Positions 8,271 to 16,503 are shown, numbered from the stretch's first letter. The stretch is 45,881 nt of DNA from Candidatus Aminicenantota bacterium (GCA_030669305.1 DAOVDU010000007.1:1-45881), one strand, 5' to 3'. Notes: generated from the sequence alone by a model not told the origin. A program made the numbers and translations.

Positions 8271-9008
8271 ATGGAAGCCCTAATCATCGCGGCAGGAAGA
8301 GGAAGCAGATTAAATCGTCGCTTCTATCCTAAACCTTTGATTCCAGTTCTAAGACTCAGCCTCTTAGAACGCATCATCCTCAGCTCTAAGCTAGCCAGCA
8401 TAAATCGGTTTAAAATTGTGGTTGGATATATGGCTGACATAATAATAAAAAAAATTGGCAGCGGTGATAAGTATGATGTTCATATAGACTATATTTTTAA
8501 TCCGGATTGGGAAAGAAGTAATGGCATCTCAGTTTACAGAGCCAAGGATTACTTCAAAGAAAATTTCATCCTCCTGATGTCGGATCATCTTTTTGATGAT
8601 TCAATTTTGATAAAACTACAGCAAATTGATCTAGAAGAAGACTGCTGCGTTCTTTGTGTAGACTACAAACTAAACAGCGATCATTTCAATATCTATGATG
8701 CAACCAAGGTCTGGGTAGAAAATGGAAGAGTAAAACGAATAAGTAAACATCTCGAACAATTCAATGCCATTGATGCTGGAATGTTCCTCTGTTCTCCGGT
8801 CATTTTTGATGCGTTAGGGGAAAGCATTTCGCAGGAAGAATATTCACTTTCGGCAGGTAATCAAGTGCTCTCCAATTGGGGCAAGCTGAAGATACTTGAT
8901 ATTAGCGATCATTTCTGGATAGATGTCGATGATAAAGAATCTCTCCGGAAGGCAAAAAAAATGCTAATGAAAAGGGGTGACGGCAGTAAAACAAAGTTTA
9001 TTCGGTAA
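8271..9008 (+). CDS. Nucleotidyltransferase, inositol-1-phosphate cytidylyltransferase-like
   Basis: A 245-residue soluble NTP-transferase-fold enzyme. The N-terminal LIIAAGRGSRLN and YPKPLIPV are the nucleotide- and phosphate-binding motifs, and MSDHLFDD near residue 103 holds the metal-binding Asp. ATKVWVENGRVKRISKHL and FNAIDAGMF resemble the family's IPCT members (CTP:inositol-1-phosphate cytidylyltransferase). It would make CDP-inositol for the membrane transferase just upstream. The pair is separate here, in the order synthase then cytidylyltransferase. Other sugar- or alcohol-phosphate substrates remain possible. Confidence 0.78.
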   Translation: MEALIIAAGRGSRLNRRFYPKPLIPVLRLSLLERIILSSKLASINRFKIVVGYMADIIIKKIGSGDKYDVHIDYIFNPDWERSNGISVYRAKDYFKENFILLMSDHLFDDSILIKLQQIDLEEDCCVLCVDYKLNSDHFNIYDATKVWVENGRVKRISKHLEQFNAIDAGMFLCSPVIFDALGESISQEEYSLSAGNQVLSNWGKLKILDISDHFWIDVDDKESLRKAKKMLMKRGDGSKTKFIR

Positions 9009-9165
9009 AAAAGTTAAATTTTGGTTTATTGATCGCGATGGTCGTTATGAATTGACGGGAGTTGTTACGGAACACATCGTCGCTGAAAATTGTCTGACAG
9101 TTCAGGGCGATAAGAAAGGATTGAAATATTATCTTGGCATAGATAGGATTCAAGTCATTCAATAG
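8977..9165 (+). CDS. Small beta-rich hypothetical protein
   Basis: A GTG-initiated 62-residue ORF overlapping the end of the cytidylyltransferase gene by 32 bp, with AAAAGG just before the start. The sequence alternates polar and hydrophobic residues (KKVKFWFIDRDGRYELTGVV and GLKYYLGIDRIQVI) as in a small Sm-like or SH3-like barrel. Family not recognised. Overlap and coherent composition favour a real, co-translated gene. Confidence 0.45.
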   Translation: MTAVKQSLFGKKVKFWFIDRDGRYELTGVVTEHIVAENCLTVQGDKKGLKYYLGIDRIQVIQ

Positions 9166-9327
9166 CTAGCAAAAATTCAAAGACCAAAAGAAGACCAAAA
9201 AATGGCAAAAGAAAGGAGGAGGTTGCCTTCCAAATTTCTTTCTGCATCAACCTACTCGTATTAGTCGGGTTTTAGGCGTTCTTCCCGGCTCGCCGCCAAA
9301 TCTAGGAATAAGTAATAAGCAAATGAT
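9166..9327 (+). other. Degraded spacer, possible coding remnant
   Basis: No intact gene. A stop-bounded reading frame running from about 9220 to 9384 encodes a protein-like segment (TRISRVLGVLPGSPPNLGIS, then NKQMIAAIKKASPLLYQLID) without a credible start. A strong AAAGGAGGAGG motif at 9212-9222 stands in front of it, so this may be the remnant of a frameshifted gene. Confidence 0.25.
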
Positions 9328-9421
9328 AGCGGCAATCAAAAAAGCATCGCCTCTCCTGTATCAGCTCATTGACTCCCTCTGCTAATACCCCTAAGTCGGT
9401 TTGATGCTTCCGGCTGCCGCT
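9328..9421 (+). ncRNA. Candidate structured RNA before a terminator
   Basis: Three nested helices can form: AGCGGCA (9328-9334) with TGCCGCT (9415-9421), AAGCATC (9342-9348) with GATGCTT (9403-9409), and TATCAGC (9359-9365) with GCTAATA (9381-9387, one mismatch). An intrinsic terminator follows within 10 nt. The pattern suits a small RNA or leader, but no known family was recognised and a coding remnant overlaps it. Confidence 0.25.
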
Positions 9422-9427
9422 GAATGG

Positions 9428-9485
9428 GGCCCCGGTGCTTCCTGCCTTTCTTCGATTTTCTCCACCTTAGCCCGGGGCCTTTTTT
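9428..9485 (+). terminator. Terminator-like hairpin with T tract
   Basis: GGCCCCGG (9428-9435) pairs perfectly with CCGGGGCC (9472-9479) and is followed by six T residues. The loop is long (36 nt), so it is either an intrinsic terminator with an extended stem-loop or the end of the candidate RNA just upstream. Confidence 0.5.
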
Positions 9486-9643
9486 ATCTTTTCCAAGGCA
9501 GGTGCAGTAGCCAAAAAAAATTCATATTGACAAATATGTTAAAACAGGCGCGGAGACGAAACAACAGCAGAACGAAACGGTCCCGGCAGGCAGGTTTATT
9601 TGTCCAGCGTGTAGAAAACAAAAGAATTAGAATTCCAATAACC

Positions 9644-9693
9644 CTGGCCTGTCACGCCGGAGGTCGCGAGTTCAAGTCTCGTCGGCCCCGCCA
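9644..9693 (+). pseudogene. 3' half of tRNA-Asp(GTC), probable attachment-site scar
   Basis: The anticodon arm CTGGC-CTGTCAC-GCCGG (GTC at 9651-9653), variable loop AGGTC, T arm GCGAG-TTCAAGT-CTCGT, acceptor strand CGGCCCC, discriminator G (typical of tRNA-Asp) and encoded CCA are all present. The expected 5' acceptor GGGGCCG and D arm are absent upstream. Tyrosine integrases that use the anticodon loop of tRNA genes leave exactly such 3' fragments at the distal end of an integrated element. The intact tRNA-Asp would then lie to the left, outside the window. Bases 9694-9914 downstream show no gene. Confidence 0.75.
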
Positions 9694-9914
9694 ATTCCAA
9701 CAAGATTCTTGCATCGAAATCAACAACTTACAAGCAATCTTTATCTAGGCCGGTTAATTCAGGTTATGTCATTTTAAGGCATTTTTAGTGACATTTTACT
9801 GACCGAATTACTGACCGGAAATTCAAAGGGGATAAGCCCATATAAATTAGTACATTTCTGAAAGATTTTGTGCACACTTAGTCGCCGCCTGTTGTTAGCA
9901 AAGGGGGGATGTGT

Positions 9915-10418
9915 TTATTTAATGATATCAGCTACAGCTGCGCTCATTGAAGAAGGAAATGTTACGATTACAACTCTTTTAAAAGCTATAATCCAATCTG
10001 CATTCCATGGAGTCCTTTGTATTAACGTTAATAAAATCGCAACAACTATGAATGAAACAAAATAAGTTGAACAAACTCTTTTTATGAATTCACCTAAATG
10101 TTCTTTTATTTTACCTTTGTAATAATTGTAATATACAAACATAGAGATGAACAGAAGAGATAGCAAAAGAAGACCAACAATGTTTGGTAACGGCAGTGTT
10201 TCTCCTAAATTCCATGTTTCTTCTGTGAAGCCAACAGGAACTGCTAAAATAGCTGCACCAATTATAACCTGAAGTACATCCTTTGGATGAAATTCAACCA
10301 TTAAAGGGGATATAATCTTATGGAGAATCTTCCCTTTTTCATCATGGACAGTAACAATCTCCTTTAATTTTCCTGCTATCCGAATAACTTCCCTTTTTGT
10401 TTTAACATCTTTAGACAT
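9915..10418 (-). CDS. DUF2391 family integral membrane protein
   Basis: A 167-residue protein with a soluble N-terminal part (about 1-45) containing IVTVHDEKGKILHKIISP, then hydrophobic segments near 48-63, 82-97 and 117-135. The C-terminal FKRVVIVTFPSSMSAAVADI is the hallmark of DUF2391/TIGR02587 putative integral membrane proteins. Function is unknown in the family. The gene stands alone, facing the tRNA-Asp scar, with no close partner. Confidence 0.75.
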   Translation of the reverse strand: MSKDVKTKREVIRIAGKLKEIVTVHDEKGKILHKIISPLMVEFHPKDVLQVIIGAAILAVPVGFTEETWNLGETLPLPNIVGLLLLSLLFISMFVYYNYYKGKIKEHLGEFIKRVCSTYFVSFIVVAILLTLIQRTPWNADWIIAFKRVVIVTFPSSMSAAVADIIK

Positions 10419-10841
10419 TTTTTTGTTTTATGTTTTGTGAATTCTATTTTTGGTTTGCAACAATTTTCTCTATTTTTTATTTGATTTAAATTAGCTGTAT
10501 TCCTTCTGACTTATATCACAGGAAAAAATTGAGGTCAAATGCGAAAAGACGAAAGAGTAATGCTATAAAAGGAAGGAAGATTGGGAAAAAAGCTCAAAAT
10601 AAGAATGGAAAAATTCTGATGAGATAATAGAAACTCAAATAATCTGCAAGTAACAGCATGAATATCTTATATAAATAAAGTGCATTATAAAAGACTAATC
10701 TGCGGTCGTTCGGGCTTTGGATTCTCTGTTTCGATATATTATAATTAGATTGATTATCCAAGTAAATGATGAATTTTTTTCTGTTTTCATTTAACTTAAT
10801 GCCTGTATTTAAAAGATATTGTTTAAATACTGAAATATAAA
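10419..10841. other. AT-rich spacer without recognisable gene
   Basis: 423 bp with stops in all frames and no tRNA, terminator or clear repeat. It presumably carries the promoter of the DUF2391 gene on the minus strand; no convincing -35/-10 pair was identified. Confidence 0.4.
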
Positions 10842-11915
10842 TTACTGAATAACAATGTTTGCTGTTTCAAAACCTTTGTTATAGGCCCACCTGTATTTTT
10901 TGAATTCAAAAACCCCCATATTTTCGAGCATGGGCGTTATAATTATTTCATCGCCTGATAGTTCTGGAGCCAGCCCCCCTCTCCTGGTCAGAATGTATAA
11001 GAGATTGTTGATTATTGAGAGCACATCTTTCTCATCCCTTACCGGATAAACCTCTTTGCCGACTAATTTTACAGTATCTACAAATTCTTGCGACAGGTTT
11101 AACAAGAAATGGGAAGTGTTCATACGGGAGGTCATATCAGTTGCGGCGGAAACATCGGAAATGACAATCTTCAGCTCACCCTGGAAGTCATTTTTATTGA
11201 TCATCCTGGCAACATCTACACAGAAATTATCAATCACTCCACCATCGACAAGAATATAATCTTCATAGCTTAAAGGATCAAAGAGAAACGGAATGGCTGA
11301 GGATGCAAGAACCAGTTCAGTCAGATCTCCGGTTGAGAATATACATCTTTCACACCTTTTCACATCCGTAGCATTGATATATAAGGGGATTTTTGTATTT
11401 TCAAACTCATTGAACGGCAGATATTTAGTGAAAATGGACCTCATAATTTGGGTCATGGTCCTTTGTGAAAGAGAACGTAAATGAGACAATTTGAAAAACG
11501 TTTTTTCTTCTTTTGTAAATATCTCAAGCATCTCATCTGGAGAAATGCCCGTACTGTATGCGGCTCCAACTACAGAACCGGCAGAAGTGCCCACGATGAA
11601 TGCCGGTTTTATGCCGTAGCTTTCTAGCGCTTTTAATACTCCCGCATGTGCAGCGCCTCTTGCTCCACCCCCGGAAAGCACAAGAGCTACCTTTTCTCCT
11701 AATACATTCCTGTCGATCGGCTGATTGGTTTTCTCATAATTTCTGTCAGAATAATAATAGAAATCGTGCACGTAATCCTTGAGCTTTTTTGCTGTAAAAA
11801 TTTCTTTTTCAATGGAATCCTGCAACTTTTTTAGATATTTGGGAATATTTTTGTCCTTAAATGAAAGATATGCGGTATTTAAATAGTCTAAATTCCTTCT
11901 ATATAAGCTTTTCAT
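10842..11915 (-). CDS. Patatin-like phospholipase
   Basis: A 357-residue cytoplasmic lipid acyl hydrolase. The N-terminal 70 residues are a charged helical extension. The patatin domain follows with the oxyanion motif SGGGARG at 81-87, the nucleophile elbow GTSAGS (Ser111) and the catalytic Asp in VDGGVIDN (Asp224), so the Ser-Asp dyad is intact. It is the last gene of an apparent minus-strand operon phasin-like/UbiB-like/patatin, 16 bp behind the kinase-like gene. The context suggests storage-lipid or membrane-lipid turnover; the exact substrate is not known. Confidence 0.9.
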   Translation of the reverse strand: MKSLYRRNLDYLNTAYLSFKDKNIPKYLKKLQDSIEKEIFTAKKLKDYVHDFYYYSDRNYEKTNQPIDRNVLGEKVALVLSGGGARGAAHAGVLKALESYGIKPAFIVGTSAGSVVGAAYSTGISPDEMLEIFTKEEKTFFKLSHLRSLSQRTMTQIMRSIFTKYLPFNEFENTKIPLYINATDVKRCERCIFSTGDLTELVLASSAIPFLFDPLSYEDYILVDGGVIDNFCVDVARMINKNDFQGELKIVISDVSAATDMTSRMNTSHFLLNLSQEFVDTVKLVGKEVYPVRDEKDVLSIINNLLYILTRRGGLAPELSGDEIIITPMLENMGVFEFKKYRWAYNKGFETANIVIQ

Positions 11916-11931
11916 TCCGTTATTTCATCCA

Positions 11932-13626
11932 TTATAAATTTCCTGAGCGAAAAATGGCAAAGAGAAGTCTCAGGCCCATGAAAACTGCCACCATAAAACC
12001 GCCGAGGCCAATGACAGGGATACCAAAGAACAAGGGAGGTGTTTGCGAGAGGACAATCAGGGCTGAGCCTATAATTAATGCAGCTGCAATTATGGCAAAG
12101 GCCAGACGATTACTGACCTGATCCTGCTTTGCAATGAATGGTTCCAAACCCTTATGTTCAAATTTTATTTTCATTTCGCCTGTTTTCAACAAAGAAAACG
12201 TATTTCTGATTTCTTGTGGAAATTCTTGGAATAGAGTAAAAAATTCAAAAATGCTTTTTTTCCACTTGTTTGCTAGAGTGTAGGGGCTAAATTTTTTTAG
12301 AATAATTTCTTTTATAAATGGTTGGATTTGCTCAACAGCATTAAAGTCCGAATCAAGAGACCTTCCTGTGCCTTCCAGATAAACCAAGGCCTTGTTGAGT
12401 AAAAATAAGTCCGGTGGTATCTTGAGGTGATGTTTTTCAACAAAATAGAGTGCCTGCCGAAATACCCTTTTTAATTCAATCTGTTTAAGGGGTACGCCAT
12501 GATATTGGTCTAACATCTCCCATGTGTCTAGTTTGAATTCTCGAAGATCGACTTTTTCAGCCGGATAGATTTTTAAAAACCAGCGTGTTGTCTCTGAAAC
12601 ATCCTTATCAATAAATGCCTTCACCAGCGATGCCAGATCATTTTTTACTTCCTCGTCAATCCGGCCCATCATGCCATAATCTAAAAAACAGACGATATTA
12701 TCAGGCAAAATAAAAATATTACCTGGATGCGGATCACCGTGGAAGAAGCCGTGCTCAAAAATTTGCTTTGAAATCAGCTTTGCTCCTCTCGTTGCAATCA
12801 GTTTGCAGTCATAGCCATACGTTTCTAGTTTTTTTACTTCTGATATTTTTATGCCATCAATATATTCCATGGTGAGCACTTTTTCTGTGGAATAATCGTG
12901 GTAGACGTGGGGAATATGGATTGTAGGGTCATCTTTAAAATTTTTAGCAAATCGTTCAATGTTTGAGGCTTCAAGCGTATAATCCAGTTCTTTTGCGATG
13001 TTTTTAGCAAATTCTTTTACAATACCAACTGGGTCATACCCTTCTGCTTCAATAATGTGTTTTTGTATTAAATTAGCAAGATACAACATGATCTCTAAGT
13101 CAACTTCTATTATGCGGCAGATATTTGGCCGCTGTACCTTTACGGCCACCATATCTCCATTTCTTAACCAGGCACAATGCACCTGCCCTAATGAGGCAGC
13201 CGCAATAGGAATTTCTTCAAACTTGGAAAATATTTTCTCTAATGGTTGCCCCAATTCGGTCCTAATTACCTCTTTTGCTTCAACGATAGGAAAAGGCGGA
13301 ACTTTGTCTTGGAGTCTCTCTAATTCTTCCACTAGGGTTGGAGGTACTAAGTCCGGTCTTGTGCTCAGTAGTTGTCCTAGTTTAACAAAGGTAGGACCCA
13401 ACTCTTCCAAAGCCAGACGGACACGTTCATAACGGGGCAATCCCATTATTTCGGTTTTTTTTCTTTTTCTAAAAAGACGAAATCCTCTTTCTATTACTTG
13501 ATAGAGGTGAAGCTTGGTAAGAATATCGCTAAATCCGTACTTGACTAAAACCCTTAAGATTTGCTGGTAGCGACGAAAATGGCGGTGAGTGCGGGTAACT
13601 GTATGTATCTGCCTAAGTGAAACCAT
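11932..13626 (-). CDS. ABC1/UbiB/AarF family atypical kinase
   Basis: A 564-residue protein of the UbiB (ADCK) atypical kinase family, with all hallmark motifs: KLGQ at 82-85, the Ala-rich loop AAASLGQVH at 142-150, the lysine of VAVKVQRP (Lys163), HGDPHPGN at 296-303 and LDYGMMGR around Asp316. Two hydrophobic helices near the C-terminus (about 507-555) anchor it to the membrane, as in UbiB. Family members support isoprenoid quinone or prenyl-lipid handling. It is 8 bp from the phasin-like gene upstream. No quinone-biosynthesis gene is seen nearby. Confidence 0.9.
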   Translation of the reverse strand: MVSLRQIHTVTRTHRHFRRYQQILRVLVKYGFSDILTKLHLYQVIERGFRLFRKRKKTEIMGLPRYERVRLALEELGPTFVKLGQLLSTRPDLVPPTLVEELERLQDKVPPFPIVEAKEVIRTELGQPLEKIFSKFEEIPIAAASLGQVHCAWLRNGDMVAVKVQRPNICRIIEVDLEIMLYLANLIQKHIIEAEGYDPVGIVKEFAKNIAKELDYTLEASNIERFAKNFKDDPTIHIPHVYHDYSTEKVLTMEYIDGIKISEVKKLETYGYDCKLIATRGAKLISKQIFEHGFFHGDPHPGNIFILPDNIVCFLDYGMMGRIDEEVKNDLASLVKAFIDKDVSETTRWFLKIYPAEKVDLREFKLDTWEMLDQYHGVPLKQIELKRVFRQALYFVEKHHLKIPPDLFLLNKALVYLEGTGRSLDSDFNAVEQIQPFIKEIILKKFSPYTLANKWKKSIFEFFTLFQEFPQEIRNTFSLLKTGEMKIKFEHKGLEPFIAKQDQVSNRLAFAIIAAALIIGSALIVLSQTPPLFFGIPVIGLGGFMVAVFMGLRLLFAIFRSGNL

Positions 13627-13634
13627 TTATTCTG

Positions 13635-13952
13635 CTATTCTGCAATTTTCTTTTTCAACTCTTCGATTTTTCCTTCCAGTTTAGCAAGGTGTTGAGTGAT
13701 GGCAATAAACTCCTTTTTGCTTGGAACATCGATTCTCTTTATGGCATTATAAACCAGTGTTTCTGCCTTCTTTTCAAACTCCTGCTCGGCTTCTTTTGAT
13801 TTTTTCAATATTTCTTCAACAAAACCCTTCCCTTCTTTTTCAGAAAGCTCTCCCTTCTTAACTAACTCTTTTGCCAATTCCTCCGCCTTTTCTTTGGTGA
13901 TTAAGGCCAAGCCAAGACTTGTGTAAAACCCTTTTTTTAGTAATTCTAACAT
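13635..13952 (-). CDS. Phasin-like / granule-associated helical protein
   Basis: A 105-residue highly charged helical protein resembling the polyhydroxyalkanoate granule-associated (phasin) superfamily: an N-terminal amphipathic part LLKKGFYTSLGLALITKEKA, a KELVKKGELSEKEGKGFVEE segment and a C-terminal coiled coil (AITQHLAKLEGKIEELKKKI). It has an ideal ribosome binding site (AAAAGGAGGA, minus strand). It is the first gene of the operon with the UbiB-like kinase and patatin. In this family such proteins are often found with UbiB-like genes in organisms without PHA synthase, so granule binding is not assured. Confidence 0.7.
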   Translation of the reverse strand: MLELLKKGFYTSLGLALITKEKAEELAKELVKKGELSEKEGKGFVEEILKKSKEAEQEFEKKAETLVYNAIKRIDVPSKKEFIAITQHLAKLEGKIEELKKKIAE

Positions 13953-14189
13953 TTGATTCCTCCTTTTCTATTTTTAATATAACACACTAAAATCTCATAA
14001 AACAATAAAAATATAGTAAATCATTGGCTGCTATTAGTAAATCTATTTATTGATTACCACTATCTTTTCATTGACTTGCGAGCAGAATAGTATCCAGATG
14101 TTTTTTAATGCGCAGGCAATGATTTTCAAACAACATGAAATGGGCATCATGGTTCAATATTTTCCATGATTTTTTCCTCTTTAAATGTT

Positions 14190-14227
14190 ATGTTAAAAAA
14201 ATTTTTATTAGAGGGGAAATATTCCCC
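14190..14227 (-). terminator. Terminator of the radical SAM gene
   Basis: GGGGAA-ATA-TTCCCC (14213-14227) is a perfect hairpin; on the minus strand it is followed by TCTAATAAAAATTTTTTT. It lies 65 nt beyond the stop of the radical SAM gene. The remaining spacer (13953-14189) is AT-rich with no gene and holds the promoter region of the phasin-like operon. Confidence 0.55.
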
Positions 14228-14291
14228 TTATGGACGAACCTCCCTTGGAAACTGTTTAAGCTGATTAAGCTGCTTTCTCCTTCTCAAAGCG

Positions 14292-15734
14292 TTACCTTTC
14301 TGGTCCGATGTATTCCTTCTCCCAGATGGGGTTGGTGAGACGGGCCACCTCATCGCCACAGGCAACTAGCCCTTTGTAATAAGACTGATCTTTGAGAGCT
14401 TTTTCTGCTTCCTGATCTGCGGGTTTTGCTCCTGTAGCATCAATAATCTCTCTAGCCTCTCGTTGATGGTCCTTAGAAATACAGGGAATAATTTGATTTC
14501 CCACCTCATGGGCGGGCTTCATAAAGCTGTATTCCCGCTGCCACTTCCTGATAGCCTGAAAAAATGGATTCATCAGGACAGTGTTCAGGTCTCCTCCTCC
14601 CCGGTAGACCTGTTTGATATTATCAACAGTATAAGGATAAAAGGCACAGGGCAGGCAGTTCCCGTTCCAATCGATATAGAAGTATCCGCCGGGACGGCCT
14701 CCTGAAATACAGCCGTTGGCAACCGCTCCACTGTTCCAGAAGTCGGCAATGAACAGGGCTTTCTCCCGGATCAGATGCTGCTCCCGCTCGAACATCCACT
14801 TGCGCTGTTCGGGAGTGACCATAAGATTAAGGGTATAGCTCCGCCCGATGGGCATGTACTGGAAGATCCAGCCGTAAACGGCACCCTGCTTTTCGAAATA
14901 GAAATCCATAAACTCATCGCTGAGGACAAGCTCAGCATTGTTCCGTGTGGCTGTGATAGAAATCCCGAAAGGAACACCATTATTCCTCAGATTTTTAAAA
15001 GCCTTGAGAATCCGCTTATGAACGCCTTTTCCTCTTCGAGCATCAGTCTCTTTTTCAAATCCTTCTACTGAAATCGCCGGAGTAATATTTCCCGCCTTGG
15101 CCATCCGTTGCGCCATCTTCTCATCAATGAGCGTCCCGTTGGTGTACATGAGGAAGTATTGATCACTGTGTCGGGCAGCCATATCGATAAGGTCTTTTCC
15201 GTCACTTCTCCACATGAGTGGTTCTCCTCCTGAAATTACGGTGAAGTGCGAGCCCCAAAGTTCCTTCTTCTCCGTCAGGATGCGATCCACCATATCATAG
15301 TCCAATTTCTCTGCATTGGCAGAGGAACTGGAAGCATAGCACCCAGTACACCGGAGATTGCACCGTTTGGTGGGGCTGATGAGCAAAAAGCCAGGAGCTT
15401 TGAATCCGTAAGCTTCTTTGAAGGCTCTTATTGTGGCATTGCTCTCCAAAAGCACTTTGCCTACCAGAATCTTTATTAGACCTCTACGAACAGAAGGCGA
15501 AACCCTTTTGTTCTCCATAGCCCTGTTGATGGAATGAAGCATATTCCTTAGCATGTAGTACTTGTCTTCCTGGCTCCTTATGGGGCTGCCGCTGTTGTTT
15601 TTTTCGACTAAGGTATGGTAGATTTTCTTTTCCCCTGCCTTCAAGGCTAGCCTTCGAATAGCATCATTGGCTAAAACGTTGTTAGCCAGAGTAAGGGAAG
15701 GCATCGCGAGCATTGATTTGACTTGAGATTGCAT
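14292..15734 (-). CDS. Radical SAM protein with SPASM-like C-terminus
   Basis: With the preferred start (ATG 15734) this is a 480-residue cytoplasmic enzyme. CNLRCTGC (Cys125, 129, 132) binds the 4Fe-4S cluster that cleaves S-adenosylmethionine; FTVISGGEPLM is the SAM-binding GGE motif. C-terminal cysteines (NGCISGGRPGG, NGNCLPCAFYP and IPCISKDH) look like an extra-cluster SPASM/twitch region. A second in-frame ATG at 15797 adds 21 basic residues and also has a good ribosome binding site (AAAGGAG). The gene follows a TetR regulator in the same direction and is probably controlled by it. Substrate unknown. Confidence 0.88.
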   Translation of the reverse strand: MQSQVKSMLAMPSLTLANNVLANDAIRRLALKAGEKKIYHTLVEKNNSGSPIRSQEDKYYMLRNMLHSINRAMENKRVSPSVRRGLIKILVGKVLLESNATIRAFKEAYGFKAPGFLLISPTKRCNLRCTGCYASSSSANAEKLDYDMVDRILTEKKELWGSHFTVISGGEPLMWRSDGKDLIDMAARHSDQYFLMYTNGTLIDEKMAQRMAKAGNITPAISVEGFEKETDARRGKGVHKRILKAFKNLRNNGVPFGISITATRNNAELVLSDEFMDFYFEKQGAVYGWIFQYMPIGRSYTLNLMVTPEQRKWMFEREQHLIREKALFIADFWNSGAVANGCISGGRPGGYFYIDWNGNCLPCAFYPYTVDNIKQVYRGGGDLNTVLMNPFFQAIRKWQREYSFMKPAHEVGNQIIPCISKDHQREAREIIDATGAKPADQEAEKALKDQSYYKGLVACGDEVARLTNPIWEKEYIGPER

Positions 15735-15817
15735 GTTAGTAACCTCCTTTTTGATTATTTTTATTTTTTTTAATCTGATTGTGGGTTTAATAACCATTAT
15801 ATTCTCCTTTCATTTAT

Positions 15818-15844
15818 ATCGACCATATCAGTTCTCTGGTCGAT
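15818..15844. promoter_or_regulatory. Inverted repeat, candidate TetR operator
   Basis: ATCGACC (15818-15824) and GGTCGAT (15838-15844) form a perfect 7-bp dyad with a 13-bp centre, between the TetR gene and the radical SAM gene. The same GGTCGA half-site recurs upstream of the TetR gene, supporting recognition by this regulator. Confidence 0.5.
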
Positions 15845-15863
15845 TAAAGGTAAAAAAATATAG

Positions 15864-16439
15864 TTACCTTTTTTCAATACCCTTAAACAAAATATGCATA
15901 AATTGGTTGGCACTGCGTTCGAGATCCAATACATCCTTTTCCACTGTCCATGGATATTCTAATCCTTTAAGCAATAAAATGATCGATTCTGCTGCAAGCT
16001 TGGTATCTTTGATCTTAAAAACTCCTTTTTCCACACCTTCGTCCAGAAGATCTCTCACTGTTTGAATTTCTCTTTTCAAATACTCACGGCGTGTTTCCTC
16101 TATAAAACTATAGTGTTGCAAATAATCATCTGTCAGAGCACTGTAGTAGTTATTCAGTTCCTTTAAATGCCGAAATCGCGTTTTAACAAACGCGCAAAGT
16201 TTACCCTGAGGGGTATTCTCGTTATTTAATGCCTGCTGAATTTTCTCCTGTAGAGTATTGCTTTCTTTTTGAATGACTTCTGCAAAGATATCTTCTTTAC
16301 TTTTGAAGTAATGATAAATTGTACCTTTGCCTATTCGAGCCAGTTTGGCAATCTCATCAACTGTAGTCTTGACTAAACCAAACCGTGAAAATAAAGCCTT
16401 AGAAACTTTAAGAATAACCTTTCGTTTATCAATCTGCAT
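15864..16439 (-). CDS. TetR family transcriptional regulator
   Basis: A 191-residue protein with the TetR helix-turn-helix at residues 9-55: FSRFGLVKTTVDEIAKLARI followed by GKGTIYHYFKSKEDIF. The C-terminal helical domain would bind an unknown ligand. It is upstream of, and codirectional with, the radical SAM gene, so the two probably form a regulatory pair. Dyads built on GGTCGA lie on both sides of it and suggest autoregulation plus control of the radical SAM gene. Confidence 0.9.
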   Translation of the reverse strand: MQIDKRKVILKVSKALFSRFGLVKTTVDEIAKLARIGKGTIYHYFKSKEDIFAEVIQKESNTLQEKIQQALNNENTPQGKLCAFVKTRFRHLKELNNYYSALTDDYLQHYSFIEETRREYLKREIQTVRDLLDEGVEKGVFKIKDTKLAAESIILLLKGLEYPWTVEKDVLDLERSANQFMHILFKGIEKR

Positions 16440-16465
16440 TTTTTGACTTTACCTTTCCTTATGTA

Positions 16466-16479
16466 TTCGACCAATCGAC
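16466..16479. promoter_or_regulatory. Candidate TetR autoregulatory operator
   Basis: TTCGACCAATCGAC (minus strand GTCGATTGGTCGAA) lies 27-40 bp upstream of the TetR start and shares the GGTCGA half-site with the dyad at 15818-15844. Its position just below the promoter fits self-repression. Confidence 0.4.
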
Positions 16480-16503
16480 TACAATCGTTTTACAGTCAAT
16501 TAT

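Noticed and set aside
9401-9748. 115-aa plus-strand ORF through the tRNA-Asp fragment
   Set aside because: It reads through a terminator hairpin and the tRNA half; composition is not protein-like and no start signal is present.
12998-13432. 144-aa plus-strand ORF inside the UbiB-like gene
   Set aside because: Antisense shadow of a well-defined kinase-like gene with all motifs on the minus strand.
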